From assembly GCA_964464035.1 (NCBI GenBank), contig CAYXEN010000062.1, positions 1-16,426 of the forward strand: 16,426 nucleotides of DNA, read 5' to 3'. Below the pieces are notes generated by a model that saw only the letters and a list, made by a program, of their open reading frames with translations, had not been told where the DNA came from and searched no databases. Positions 1 through 7,534 of the stretch are shown here, in pieces (the first letter of the stretch is position 1; the number at the start of each line of letters is the position of its first letter). This stretch comes from CAYXEN01 sp964464035 (GTDB lineage: Bacteria > Krumholzibacteriota > Krumholzibacteriia > WVZY01). The position numbers and the translations under genes are program-made.

Positions 1-28
1 ACCGTGCTCACTTCGTTGCGCGCGGCGG

Positions 29-81
29 GGGCCCCGAATCGCCGCCACCCGCTGCGTGGCTGCCGGACCACGGCGGGGCCC
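29..81. repeat. Inverted repeat just downstream of ispG
   Basis: GGGCCCCG at 29-36 is the exact reverse complement of CGGGGCCC at 74-81. Between them, read on the minus strand, a second small stem (CGTGG/CCACG) can form. It lies directly beyond the ispG stop codon, so it could be a 3' hairpin protecting or ending the ispG message. No T-run follows on the minus strand, so it is not a canonical intrinsic terminator. GC-rich sequence makes chance pairing fairly likely. Confidence 0.3.
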
Positions 82-82
82 G

Positions 83-1144
83 TCAGCGCCCGATGCGGCT
101 TCGTATCTCGCGCTCGAGCTCGTCGATGAGATCCTTCTCGGGAACCTTCTTCACGATCTTGCCCTTGACGAAGATGAGGCCCGTGCCGTCGCCCCCCGCT
201 ATCCCGAAGTCGGCCTCCCTCGCCTCGCCCGGGCCGTTCACAGCGCATCCCATGACGGCTATATCGATCGATTGCTCGATGTCCGCCGTGCGTCTCTCGA
301 CCTCTTCGGCGATTGCGACGAGATCGAGGTGGTTCCGCGCGCATGTGGGGCACGAGATCACACGGGGCCCGGAATCCCTGAGGTCGAGCGACGCCAGGAT
401 CCTGCGGGCCACCTTGATCTCCTCGACCGGGTCCGCAGTGAGAGACACCCTTAGCGTGTCCCCTATGCCCTCGCCGAGGAGTATGCCGATACCGACGGCC
501 GAGTAGATCATCCCGCTTTCCTTCGTACCAGCCTCAGAGATGCCTACGTGCAGGGGATACCTGCAGCGGGCTGAGGCGAGCCTGTATGCTTCCACGGTGA
601 GCGGGACGCCGGACCCCTTGAGAGATAGGACTATGTCATGGAAATCCATTTCCTCGAGTATCGCGACGTGGCGCATCGCACTCTCGACGAGAGCCTCGGC
701 GGTCGGGTGCCCGTACTTCGCGAGGAGATCCTTTTCCAGCGAACCCGCGTTCACGCCTATGCGGATGGGGATGTTGCGGGACTTCACCTTTTCCACCACC
801 TTTTCCACCCGTTCGCGTGCCCCTATGTTGCCGGGATTGATGCGGAGCTTGGCGATGCCGGCATCGCAGCTCGCCAGGGCGAGGCGGTAATCGAAGTGTA
901 TGTCCGCTACTACGGGCAATTTCGTGCGGGGAACGATCTTCTCGAGCGCGGCGACGCTCTCCTTGTCGGGAACGCCCACGCGGACGATGTCGCAGCCGGC
1001 TTCCTCCAGGCGCTTGATCTGGTCCAGGGTCGCCCGCCAGTCGGTGGTGGGGGTCTTGGTCATGGACTGGATGGATATGGGAGCGCCGCCGCCCACGGGG
1101 ACGTCGCCCACCATCACCTGGATGGTCTCGGTTCTAGCCGGCAC
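83..1144 (-). CDS. ispG: 4-hydroxy-3-methylbut-2-enyl diphosphate synthase (IspG/GcpE)
   Basis: IspG is the penultimate enzyme of the MEP isoprenoid pathway. It reduces 2-C-methylerythritol 2,4-cyclodiphosphate to HMBPP in the cytosol with a [4Fe-4S] cluster. The 353-residue protein is the normal bacterial short form, without the insert found in plants. Visible are the N-terminal TIM-barrel signatures (SIQSMTKTPTTDW near residue 25; VADIHFDYRLAL near 79; RINPGNIG at 101-108) and the C-terminal cluster site: Cys265 and Cys268 in SCPTC, Cys300 in MGCAVNGPGEA, with Glu307 as the usual fourth ligand. The start is GTG at 1144, preceded by GAGGAG six bases upstream. The gene lies about 100 bp downstream of the BtuF-like gene on the same strand and may be cotranscribed with it. 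It is an oxygen-labile Fe-S enzyme that depends on ferredoxin or flavodoxin. Identification is secure from the motifs. Confidence 0.97.
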   Translation of the reverse strand: MPARTETIQVMVGDVPVGGGAPISIQSMTKTPTTDWRATLDQIKRLEEAGCDIVRVGVPDKESVAALEKIVPRTKLPVVADIHFDYRLALASCDAGIAKLRINPGNIGARERVEKVVEKVKSRNIPIRIGVNAGSLEKDLLAKYGHPTAEALVESAMRHVAILEEMDFHDIVLSLKGSGVPLTVEAYRLASARCRYPLHVGISEAGTKESGMIYSAVGIGILLGEGIGDTLRVSLTADPVEEIKVARRILASLDLRDSGPRVISCPTCARNHLDLVAIAEEVERRTADIEQSIDIAVMGCAVNGPGEAREADFGIAGGDGTGLIFVKGKIVKKVPEKDLIDELEREIRSRIGR

Positions 1145-1241
1145 TTGCTGCTCCTCGCGTTTCTGTCAAGGTAAGGCCGCACTGAGAGTTTAGCAAACGG
1201 AACGTCGCCGGACAACACGATGAATCTGCAAACCCGCCGAT

Positions 1242-2054
1242 TCATCGCACCCTCGCCCTCAGGGCCTGAACGTAGAGTAACGCCTCGAGCGTGCGCCATC
1301 CGAACCAGGCGAGCATGGCTCCGTCGGCGAGAAGCACGCGCGGCTTGCCCGGTACGGTTCCGAAGAATCTTTCGAGTTCCCTCTTGTGCTCGGGCCCGAA
1401 GCGATACGGTTCATCGGGAAGGATGACGATGTCCGGTTCTAGCGCGGCGAGTTCGTCGAGTGACGTCCGGGGGTAACGGTCGGCGGTTCCGGCGAAGACG
1501 TTCTTGAATCGGTAGACTTCCAGGAGGGCGCTCATGTACGTGTCCGTCCCCGCCGCCATCCAGGGTTTCTTCCAGATGAGGCACGCCGTTCTGAGATCCG
1601 TGCTCGGCCGGGCTGCCTTCGAGGATTCGATGATCTCTCTGCAATCCTGGGCCCACACCTCGGCCCGGGATCCGGTTCCCGTTATCCTCCCGAGGGCGAG
1701 GACGGTTTCGATCGCGCCCTCGACGCTTCGCGGGTACGTGACGAATACCGGCACCCGCTTTCTCAATTCTTCGACGTCCGCCTTCTCGTTTTCCTCGACG
1801 TTCGCTATGACGATGTCCGGATCGAGAGAGATTATCCTGTCGATCGACGGGTTTTTCGTGCCGCCGACCCTCGGTATTCCCGCGAGCGTCTTGCGGGGAT
1901 GGATACAGTATCTGGTCACGCCGACGAGGAGATCCCCTGCTCCCATCAGCACGAGAGTCTCGGTCAAGCTTGGTACCAGCGATACGATCCTCCGCGGCGG
2001 CTCTCGCAGCGAGACGTCCACGCCCGTATCGTCGCGTATCACTATGTGCGCCAT
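1242..2054 (-). CDS. BtuF-like helical-backbone metal/cobalamin-receptor domain protein, no signal peptide
   Basis: The 270-residue product has the layout of class III periplasmic binding proteins (BtuF/FhuD/FepB, Peripla_BP_2). The opening PPRRIVSLVPSLTETLVLMG is the family's first beta-strand and helix. It is followed by GGTKNPSIDRIISLDPDIVI near residues 64-83, a DELAALEPDIVILPDEPY segment in the C-terminal lobe, and a WFGWRTLEALL C-terminus. Typical ligands of this family are cobalamin, haem or iron-siderophore. The start at 2054 has a GAGG about nine bases upstream. The first residues (MAHIVIRDDTG) contain no signal peptide, lipobox or membrane segment, so the protein is predicted to be cytosolic, unlike a transporter's binding protein. 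No permease or ATPase gene is adjacent. It may be a cytosolic corrinoid or metal binder. The fold is confident; the ligand is not determinable here. Confidence 0.85.
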   Translation of the reverse strand: MAHIVIRDDTGVDVSLREPPRRIVSLVPSLTETLVLMGAGDLLVGVTRYCIHPRKTLAGIPRVGGTKNPSIDRIISLDPDIVIANVEENEKADVEELRKRVPVFVTYPRSVEGAIETVLALGRITGTGSRAEVWAQDCREIIESSKAARPSTDLRTACLIWKKPWMAAGTDTYMSALLEVYRFKNVFAGTADRYPRTSLDELAALEPDIVILPDEPYRFGPEHKRELERFFGTVPGKPRVLLADGAMLAWFGWRTLEALLYVQALRARVR

Positions 2055-2077
2055 GACAGCTTTCCTCGTTGAGGCCG

Positions 2078-2128
2078 GGCGGGAGCGGCGGCGAACGGAT
2101 CGCGGCTTTACGCGGAGCCGCTCCCGCC
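2078..2128. repeat. 12-bp perfect inverted repeat in the divergent control region
   Basis: Positions 2078-2089 are the exact reverse complement of 2117-2128, separated by 27 bp. Nested inside is a CGCG-gcttta-CGCG stem (2101-2114). It sits between the starts of the BtuF-like gene (minus) and uvrC (plus), immediately upstream of the uvrC -10 element. It occupies the place where a -35 box would be, so it could be an operator or a cruciform. It would also be in the 5' leader of any minus-strand transcript starting near 2140. It does not end either gene, so a terminator role is unlikely. Confidence 0.6.
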
Positions 2129-2131
2129 ATA

Positions 2132-2140
2132 TGTTATAAT
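2132..2140 (+). promoter_or_regulatory. Extended -10 promoter of uvrC
   Basis: TGTTATAAT at 2132-2140 is a perfect TGn plus TATAAT extended -10 box. No TTGACA-like hexamer lies at the correct distance upstream, which is tolerated in extended -10 promoters. Predicted transcription starts near 2147. This rules out the in-frame ATG at 2141 and supports the uvrC start at 2195. Confidence 0.7.
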
Positions 2141-2194
2141 ATGAAAAAACCGCCGGGGATACGACACAAACCTCGGCGTATCGAAGCGGATGAC

Positions 2195-4036
2195 ATGAAG
2201 AAGACGAGTAAACGACGGGATGCCAAGGCCCTGCTGGCCGCGATACCGCACAGGTGCGGTGTCTATCTTTTCAAGGACGAGAAAGGCGGCGTCATATACG
2301 TGGGCAAGGCGAAGGACTTGAGAAACCGGGTCGGTAACTATTTCCGGCGCGGCGCCGACGGGCGGCATCACATCCGGTTCATGCTGCCGAGGATCAGTGA
2401 CGTCGATTTCACCATCACAGAGACCGAGCAGGAAGCCTTGATCCTCGAGAACAACCTCATAAAGAAATACCGACCCCGCTACAACATCTTTCTGAGGGAC
2501 GACAAGACTTACGTGAACCTGCGCCTGAACGTCCGTCACCCTTTCCCCCGCCTGACCGTGGTGAGAAATCCCAAGCGGGACGATGCGATGTACTTCGGCC
2601 CGTTCACGTCGGCGGGGGCTGTGCGGAGCACTCTGCGAACCATTGGGCGGGTGTTCCCCCTGCGTCTTTGCAGCGACGCCGAGCTCAATAGCCGCAAGCG
2701 GCCGTGTCTCTACTACGACATCCGCATGTGTCCGGCGCCGTGTGTCGATCTCGTCGACCCCCAGGAATACAGGGAAACGGTCAACAAGGTGATCATGTTT
2801 CTCAAGGGAAGGAGCAACGAGCTCCTCAAGTCGCTCAAGGAGAAGATGGAGCTCGACGCGGCGGAGAGGCGCTACGAGGAGGCGGCCAGGAAGCGCGACC
2901 AGATATGGGCGATTCAGAAGATCCTGGAGAAACAGCGCATAACGTCTCCGCAGCGGGCGGAGCGGGACGTGTTCGGAGTCTACCACGAAGGCAGCAGGAT
3001 GGTAGTGAAGAGCCTGTACGTGAGGGACGGAAAGGTGACCGGTGGAGATTCGTTCATCTTCACGAATGCCGACCTGCCCACCTCCGAGCATCTCTCTTCC
3101 TTCTTGAGCCAGTACTACCAGCGCGGCGCGCTCATCCCGGATGAAGTCGTATTGTCCGAGGAGATAGAAGACAGGGAGTCACTCGAGCTCTTTCTTCGCG
3201 CAAGGCGCGGCGGCGCCGTCAAGGTCATCGTACCGCGAAGAGGCGAGCGACGAAAGCTCGTAGAGCTCGCTTGCAGCAATGCGAAAGCGGTTTACGAGGG
3301 CAAGGTCGAAAAGGTTGACAACCGGGAACTCCTCGAAGATCTCAAGGTGATGCTCGAACTAAGAAATTTTCCCAGGAGGATCGAGTGCTTCGACGTTTCG
3401 AACATCGGCGGCAGCCAGGCCGTCGCTTCCCGCGTGACTTTCGTGGACGCCGAGCCGGCGAGGGACCTCTACCGGCGCTACAGGATAAAGACGGTTGAAG
3501 GAGCGGACGACTATGCGATGATGAAGGAGGTCCTGAGGAGGAGGATCTCGCGGGGACTCGAGGAGGGTGATCTCCCCGATCTCATCGCCGTCGACGGCGG
3601 CAAGGGACAACTAGGCGTGGCGCTCAAGGTGATCGATTCTCTGGGTGCGTACGACGTGGACGTCCTGGCCATAGCCAAGGTGCGGGACCGGGAGTCGGGC
3701 AGGAAGCTCAGGGGAAGGGAACGGATATACACGGCTTCGCTCCCCGAGCCGCTGCTCCTCGAAGGCAATTCCAAGGCGCTGATGCTGCTCGAGAGAATCA
3801 GGGACGAAGCCCACAGGTTCGCCGTCACCTATCACAAGAAGATCAGGGGCAGGCGGATGACTGCATCCGTCCTCGACGACGTTCCCGGCGTGGGCAGGGT
3901 GCTCAAGGGGCGGTTGATGGAGCATTTCGGCAGCGTGGCCAGGCTGAAGAAAGCCTCGGTGGCCGAACTAGCGGTGGTGGAAGGGGTTTCCTACGCGCTG
4001 GCCGCGCGGATAAAGGCCTTTCTTGGGGAACTCTGA
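2195..4036 (+). CDS. uvrC: UvrABC system protein C (excinuclease subunit)
   Basis: UvrC makes both incisions around a lesion in nucleotide excision repair, after UvrA2-UvrB damage recognition. The 613-residue product matches the usual length. The N-terminal GIY-YIG nuclease is clear: GVYLF at 22-26, then IYVGKAKDLRNRV at 34-46, which carries the catalytic arginine. Next come EALILENNLIKKYRPRYNI, a CPAPC cysteine pair, and the UVR motif (RRYEEAARKRDQI) that binds UvrB. The RNase-H-like endonuclease domain has FDVSNIGG and AVDGGKGQL, supplying the catalytic aspartates. A C-terminal double helix-hairpin-helix (VPGVGRVLKGRLMEHFGS) binds DNA. The frame extends upstream to 2069, but the extended -10 box at 2132-2140 and family alignment favour ATG 2195. 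The ribosome site there is weak. Confidence 0.96.
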   Translation: MKKTSKRRDAKALLAAIPHRCGVYLFKDEKGGVIYVGKAKDLRNRVGNYFRRGADGRHHIRFMLPRISDVDFTITETEQEALILENNLIKKYRPRYNIFLRDDKTYVNLRLNVRHPFPRLTVVRNPKRDDAMYFGPFTSAGAVRSTLRTIGRVFPLRLCSDAELNSRKRPCLYYDIRMCPAPCVDLVDPQEYRETVNKVIMFLKGRSNELLKSLKEKMELDAAERRYEEAARKRDQIWAIQKILEKQRITSPQRAERDVFGVYHEGSRMVVKSLYVRDGKVTGGDSFIFTNADLPTSEHLSSFLSQYYQRGALIPDEVVLSEEIEDRESLELFLRARRGGAVKVIVPRRGERRKLVELACSNAKAVYEGKVEKVDNRELLEDLKVMLELRNFPRRIECFDVSNIGGSQAVASRVTFVDAEPARDLYRRYRIKTVEGADDYAMMKEVLRRRISRGLEEGDLPDLIAVDGGKGQLGVALKVIDSLGAYDVDVLAIAKVRDRESGRKLRGRERIYTASLPEPLLLEGNSKALMLLERIRDEAHRFAVTYHKKIRGRRMTASVLDDVPGVGRVLKGRLMEHFGSVARLKKASVAELAVVEGVSYALAARIKAFLGEL

Positions 4037-4059
4037 GTCGGGCAAGGAGTTATATGCCC

Positions 4060-4088
4060 TTGACATGCGTCATCGAAGCGCTTATCAT
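4060..4088 (+). promoter_or_regulatory. Near-consensus sigma-70 promoter for the propeller lipoprotein
   Basis: TTGACA at 4060-4065 (6/6) is followed by a 17-bp spacer and TATCAT at 4083-4088 (5/6). Transcription should start near 4095, giving a leader of about 140 nt. The leader holds a small stem (GGGAT-gcttg-ATCCC) and a second one (ATCATA 4196-4201 with TATGAT 4213-4218) that ends just before the Shine-Dalgarno sequence. It starts only 24 bp after the uvrC stop, so the lipoprotein gene has its own expression. Confidence 0.8.
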
Positions 4089-4234
4089 GGAAACACAAAG
4101 GGAAACATTCTCTCCCACGGAAGGGATGCTTGATCCCAGGATCTTTCTCTACCCCACCAACAGCGAAATGATTTTATAGTGATTGAAAGCGATTGATCAT
4201 ATCCTAATCTCGTATGATTCAAGGAGGTTAAGTT

Positions 4235-5281
4235 TTGTCCGCCAAGAGAATAATCTTTATCGCCCTGATCGCCGCAATGGCCGCGGTGTTCGTATCCTGC
4301 AAAGAAGACAACGGGATCCAAGCCCCCCCCACGCCGCCTCAGCTCAGCTTAACGAGATACACGCGGAGTTCGGGTCTCCCCAACGACGATGTGTATGACA
4401 TCCTGACGGACAGCCAGGGCAGAACGTGGGTGACCACCAACTTCGGGGTGGGATTGATCGAGAACAACACCGTGAGGAAGTTCCTCCAGGCCGACGGACT
4501 GATTCATCTCAACTGCAGGTCGGTCGTGGAGTTCGACGGCAAGATATGGATAGGCACATGGGGTGGTGGAGTGGCGATATACGACAATGGAACCTGGAGC
4601 AGCATCGGAACCAGTGACGGGCTGGTAAGTGGATACATCTATGATATCGCCGTCGACGACACCTCCCTGTGGTTTGCGACCGACGGCGGAGGCGTGAGCC
4701 AGTACAACCCAGTCACCGGCAAGTTCGTCAAGTATGTGGAACAGTCTCCGCCCAACAAGTGGACCGCCGGCAAGAAAGGCATATTCGATGACATGGTGAT
4801 TTCGGCCGTGAGCATGGGGGTAGGCGCGGACGGCAGCCCGGAGGTATGGTTCGGGAGTGAGGCCGACGGGATAACGGTATGGCATCCGCTGGCATCGAAT
4901 GCCACTTATTATGTGAAATCAAGCGCCGGGCTGCCGGCGTCCAGCATCAACGACATATTCTATGACGCCGTTTCGAACAAGTTCTGGGTGTCTTTCTCGA
5001 TGGACGGCCTCGCCTCGATGGATATTGCGACGGGTACCTGGACCCACTATCTGATGTCCGATGGGCTCCCCAGCGAGACGGTCTATTCGATAGCACAGGA
5101 TTCCAGCGGGACGATCTGGGTGGGGACGAACGGCGGAATCGCCAAACTGGAGGGTTCGAGGTTCGAGGGATTCACGACCGCCAACGGCTTGCCGGAAGCC
5201 AGGGTGCGAAGGGTCTACGTGGATCCGGAGAACCATGTATGGATGGGCTTCGTGGAAGGCGGCGTCGCCAAGTTGAATTGA
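4235..5281 (+). CDS. Seven-bladed beta-propeller lipoprotein (two-component-regulator-propeller repeats)
   Basis: The 348-residue product begins with a short basic stretch, a hydrophobic segment (residues 5-20) and FVSC, with Cys22 as the probable lipidated residue. Phe at -3 makes the lipobox slightly atypical. The rest is a tandem repeat of about 45 residues with the Reg_prop pattern, GLP-x-D/S-V-Y-x-I then W-V/I-G-T-x-G-G-V. Seven tryptophan/aromatic blade cores are visible, beginning WVTTNFGVG, WIGTWGGGV, WFATDGGGV, WFGSEADGI, WVSFSMDGL, WVGTNGGIA and WMGFVEGGV, so a closed seven-blade propeller is expected. The start is TTG at 4235, chosen because AAGGAGG at 4221-4227 is ideally spaced and no ATG or GTG fits. 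It has its own promoter and terminator and no kinase or effector domain. It is probably a surface-anchored sensor or binding module; its ligand is unknown. Confidence 0.85.
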   Translation: MSAKRIIFIALIAAMAAVFVSCKEDNGIQAPPTPPQLSLTRYTRSSGLPNDDVYDILTDSQGRTWVTTNFGVGLIENNTVRKFLQADGLIHLNCRSVVEFDGKIWIGTWGGGVAIYDNGTWSSIGTSDGLVSGYIYDIAVDDTSLWFATDGGGVSQYNPVTGKFVKYVEQSPPNKWTAGKKGIFDDMVISAVSMGVGADGSPEVWFGSEADGITVWHPLASNATYYVKSSAGLPASSINDIFYDAVSNKFWVSFSMDGLASMDIATGTWTHYLMSDGLPSETVYSIAQDSSGTIWVGTNGGIAKLEGSRFEGFTTANGLPEARVRRVYVDPENHVWMGFVEGGVAKLN

Positions 5282-5301
5282 GGAGTCCAGGCAATGATCG
5301 G

Positions 5302-5333
5302 AAGAAAGCCGGGGCTTGCCCGGCTTTCTTTTT
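5302..5333 (+). terminator. Intrinsic terminator, probably bidirectional
   Basis: A perfect 12-bp stem (AAGAAAGCCGGG at 5302-5313 with CCCGGCTTTCTT at 5319-5330) has a five-base loop and ends in a T-run (TTCTTTTT). It lies 20 bp after the lipoprotein stop. The M24 gene on the other strand ends 15 bp beyond it, and the reverse transcript of the stem also ends in CTTTCTT, so it can serve both convergent genes. Confidence 0.92.
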
Positions 5334-5347
5334 CCCATGTCCGCGGG

Positions 5348-6502
5348 TCAACCTATTTCGAGCTTCTTTGGGAACCTCGTCAGGTTCTTTATCCCGTTCT
5401 TGGTGACGAGCACGGTGTCCTCGATTCTCATGCCTCCCACGTCCGCATAGTACAAACCCGGTTCCACGGTGACGACCATGCCCTTTTCGAGTTTGAGATT
5501 GTTCACCGCGATCCGCGGTCTCTCGTGGATCTCGAGACCGAGGCCGTGGCCCGTCCCGTGGAAGAATCCCTGCATTCGCCCGCCGATCTTGCCGGTGGGG
5601 AATCCTTTCTTCTCGAACAGGTCCAGAATCGCTTCGTGGATCGGTCTCGTCTTAACGCCGTCTCTTATCATGGATAGGCCGAGGCGCTGCCCCTCGAGGA
5701 CGGCCTTGAACATCTTCTTCACTTTCTCGGGAGCCTTTCCCCTGACCACGGTCCGGGTTATGTCGCCGAAGTATCCGCTCGAGAGTGAGCGGGGGAAGAT
5801 GTCGATGATGATCGGTTGATTCGCCTTGATGGGCCCCGATCCCTCGTTGTGCGGGTCACAGCCTTGCCGCCCGGGAGCCACGATGGTTCCGCTGGGGAGG
5901 TATCCCATTGCCAGAATCGTCGTATTGATTATTTCCTTGAGCAGCTCGGCGGTCAATCGCCGGCCGCGGTAATAGAGGTATCCGTTCTTGATGCGGCTCT
6001 TCTTGAGGGCGTTCATGGCGGCGCGCATCCCCGTTTCAGAGGCTTGCATCGATTTTCTTATCTCTTTCACTTCGTCCGGGGTCTTGTACAAGCGCTCGGG
6101 AAAGAAGGGATCGTCCTTGACTGCGACCCTGATTCTTCGCTCCCTGAGCTTGTCGGCTATTCCGACCGGGAAGTTGTCCGGCACGGTGACCCTCCTTATC
6201 CCGAAATCCCTGAGGGCCTCGGCTATGATATCGGCGGTTCCCGGCTCTTTGCCGAGGCGCTTCTCGGCGAGCCTGGTGTAATGAGTGAGCGACAGCACCC
6301 GGTGGGCGGAGGAAACGGCTCTGGCCCGGTCGATCTCGAGATCGCTCATCACCATGTAGCGCCTTCCCTTGGCGGTGCGGAAAAATATAAACGGGTCGGG
6401 AGCGAAAAAATCCGTTGCGTAAAGTATGTTGGCGTCTATTTCACTGGTTGCGTAAAGAAGAATGGCGCCGATCTTCTTCTTTACCGGTCTCAACTTGCCC
6501 AT
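5348..6502 (-). CDS. Xaa-Pro aminopeptidase/dipeptidase family protein (peptidase M24)
   Basis: The 384-residue product is a pita-bread-fold metallopeptidase of the proline-peptidase group, which removes residues next to proline using two divalent metals. Residues 1-135 form the creatinase-like N-terminal domain. The catalytic domain follows, with the five expected metal ligands: Asp234 (IIIDIFPR), Asp247 (GDITRTV), His319 (HGTGHGLGLEIHE), Glu347 (VTVEPGLYY) and Glu361 (RIEDTV). His218 in DPHNEG is the usual substrate-side histidine. The frame is open to 6619, but the start at 6502 (MGKLRPV) has AAAGGA six bases upstream and fits the family. A putative promoter lies just upstream. It is cytosolic, with no signal peptide. 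Exact substrate (aminopeptidase P or prolidase) cannot be settled from sequence alone. Confidence 0.92.
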   Translation of the reverse strand: MGKLRPVKKKIGAILLYATSEIDANILYATDFFAPDPFIFFRTAKGRRYMVMSDLEIDRARAVSSAHRVLSLTHYTRLAEKRLGKEPGTADIIAEALRDFGIRRVTVPDNFPVGIADKLRERRIRVAVKDDPFFPERLYKTPDEVKEIRKSMQASETGMRAAMNALKKSRIKNGYLYYRGRRLTAELLKEIINTTILAMGYLPSGTIVAPGRQGCDPHNEGSGPIKANQPIIIDIFPRSLSSGYFGDITRTVVRGKAPEKVKKMFKAVLEGQRLGLSMIRDGVKTRPIHEAILDLFEKKGFPTGKIGGRMQGFFHGTGHGLGLEIHERPRIAVNNLKLEKGMVVTVEPGLYYADVGGMRIEDTVLVTKNGIKNLTRFPKKLEIG

Positions 6503-6584
6503 GTTCCGTCCTTTCTTTCGCAATATCGGTGACGCGAGGATCTTGGCTCGGGTGATGGCGGGAATCGACTCGCCGGGGAAATAG

Positions 6585-6613
6585 ATGATTGCAGTTTCGA
6601 ACGCGTTTGTAAA
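6585..6613 (-). promoter_or_regulatory. Candidate promoter of the M24 peptidase gene
   Basis: Read on the minus strand, TTTACA (6613-6608) is 17 bp from AATCAT (6590-6585). That is 5/6 and 4/6 of the sigma-70 consensus. Transcription would begin near 6578, about 75 bp before the chosen start codon, which is consistent with translation from 6502 rather than 6619. Confidence 0.45.
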
Positions 6614-6624
6614 GGCCAAATAGC

Positions 6625-6658
6625 TTGCGCGGGGCGTGCCGGAGCCTTATTCTATAAC
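6625..6658 (+). promoter_or_regulatory. Candidate promoter of the PHP-moaA-nadA-prx run
   Basis: TTGCGC at 6625-6630 is followed after 17 bp by TATTCT (6648-6653). A better -10, TATAAC at 6653-6658, is at a longer spacing (22 bp). This is the only AT-rich patch in the divergent region upstream of the PHP gene, so the operon promoter is probably here, but the exact boxes are uncertain. Confidence 0.4.
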
Positions 6659-6672
6659 GAAGAATCGGAGCA

Positions 6673-6696
6673 CCGCGCGGTGGCAAGGCCGCGCGG
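6673..6696 (+). promoter_or_regulatory. GC-only hairpin in the operon leader
   Basis: CCGCGCGG occurs at 6673-6680 and again at 6689-6696. Being self-complementary, the two copies form an 8-bp all-GC stem with an 8-base loop, ending 19 bases before the PHP start codon. It could influence translation initiation or be a weak attenuator (only GTTT follows). Function is inferred only from position. Confidence 0.35.
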
Positions 6697-6715
6697 GTTT
6701 CCATGGGGAATACCG

Positions 6716-7534
6716 ATGAGAATCGATCTGCACGTGCATTCGACTTTTTCCGACGGAGTCTTCAGCCCGCGGGAGCTGGTGGAGATGGCCGTCGACAGGT
6801 CCGTGGCGGTTCTGAGCCTGGCGGATCACGACTGCGTGGAAGGAATAGAAGAAGCCAGGGACGCGGGCGATGCCAGGGGAGTCGAAATCGTTTCAGGAGT
6901 GGAGTTGAGCAGTGAATTCCACGGCAGGGATCTTCATATCCTCGGTTACGGATTCGACGAGAAGAACGATGAGCTCAGAGAGATGCTCCGGCGTTTCCGC
7001 GATACGAGGCAGAAGCGGGGGATCCGGATCGTCGAGAACCTGAAGAAGATGGGCGTGGAACTGGACATCGAGGAAGTGCTGGCGAAGAGCCCCGACGGCT
7101 CCCTCGGCAGACCGCACATCGCGGAAGCATTGATAGAAAAGGGCTACGCGGGCAATCACTCCGAGGCCTTCGCAAGGTACCTCGGCGAGGACAGCCCCGC
7201 CTACGTCAAGAAACACAAGCTGGCACCGGGAGAAGCCATCAATTATATACGTACCGCGGGAGGATTGGCTTTCCTGGCGCATCCCGGCAACTACCTCGAA
7301 AACGGAATCAACGAGTTGCTTGAATACGGCTTCGATGGGATGGAGATCATTCATCCGAACCACTCGGCCGATGATGTCCGGAGACTTCGTGCGATGGCAG
7401 ACAAGTTCGGACTTCTCATGTCCGGCGGCACCGACTTCCATGGCTTCTCGGGCCGCGACATGCCCATGGGAGATCTCGACGTGCCGGAGGAGATATGGAC
7501 GGATCTGAAGGAAAGACTCCACGGCGGCCGCTGA
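6716..7534 (+). CDS. PHP-domain phosphoesterase, RNase AM / nucleoside 3',5'-bisphosphatase type
   Basis: The 272-residue product has the PHP metal site in order: Asp4, His6 and His8 in DLHVHST, Asp37-His38 in ADHD, Glu63 in GVELSSE, His74 in HILGYG, His189 in FLAHPG, and Asp240-x-His242 in GTDFHG. The middle segment, GRPHIAEALI then AF-x-x-YLGEDSPAYV, is typical of the YciV/RnaAM (TrpH-annotated) family. Characterised members of that family hydrolyse 3',5'-nucleoside bisphosphates or trim short RNAs and 5' ends of rRNA. The start at 6716 puts DLHVHST at the very N-terminus as in homologues; GGGGAA is a modest ribosome site. The 3' end overlaps moaA by 40 bp, indicating cotranscription and translational coupling. 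The protein is cytosolic. Confidence 0.9.
   Translation: MRIDLHVHSTFSDGVFSPRELVEMAVDRSVAVLSLADHDCVEGIEEARDAGDARGVEIVSGVELSSEFHGRDLHILGYGFDEKNDELREMLRRFRDTRQKRGIRIVENLKKMGVELDIEEVLAKSPDGSLGRPHIAEALIEKGYAGNHSEAFARYLGEDSPAYVKKHKLAPGEAINYIRTAGGLAFLAHPGNYLENGINELLEYGFDGMEIIHPNHSADDVRRLRAMADKFGLLMSGGTDFHGFSGRDMPMGDLDVPEEIWTDLKERLHGGR

Noticed and set aside
638..1174. Long antisense frames over ispG and over other genes (for example 13946-15532 minus)
   Set aside because: They are shadow frames opposite conserved genes, a usual effect of high GC third positions, with no ribosome sites or domains.
2069..2194. Longer UvrC N-terminus from 2069 or ATG 2141
   Set aside because: The extended -10 box at 2132-2140 lies inside this extension and the extra residues have no family counterpart.
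4183..4398. Small frame overlapping the start of the propeller lipoprotein
   Set aside because: It has no ribosome site and overlaps the signal-peptide region out of frame.
6503..6619. Longer N-terminus for the M24 peptidase
   Set aside because: No ribosome site at 6619, a candidate promoter lies within it, and the start at 6502 has AAAGGA at good spacing.
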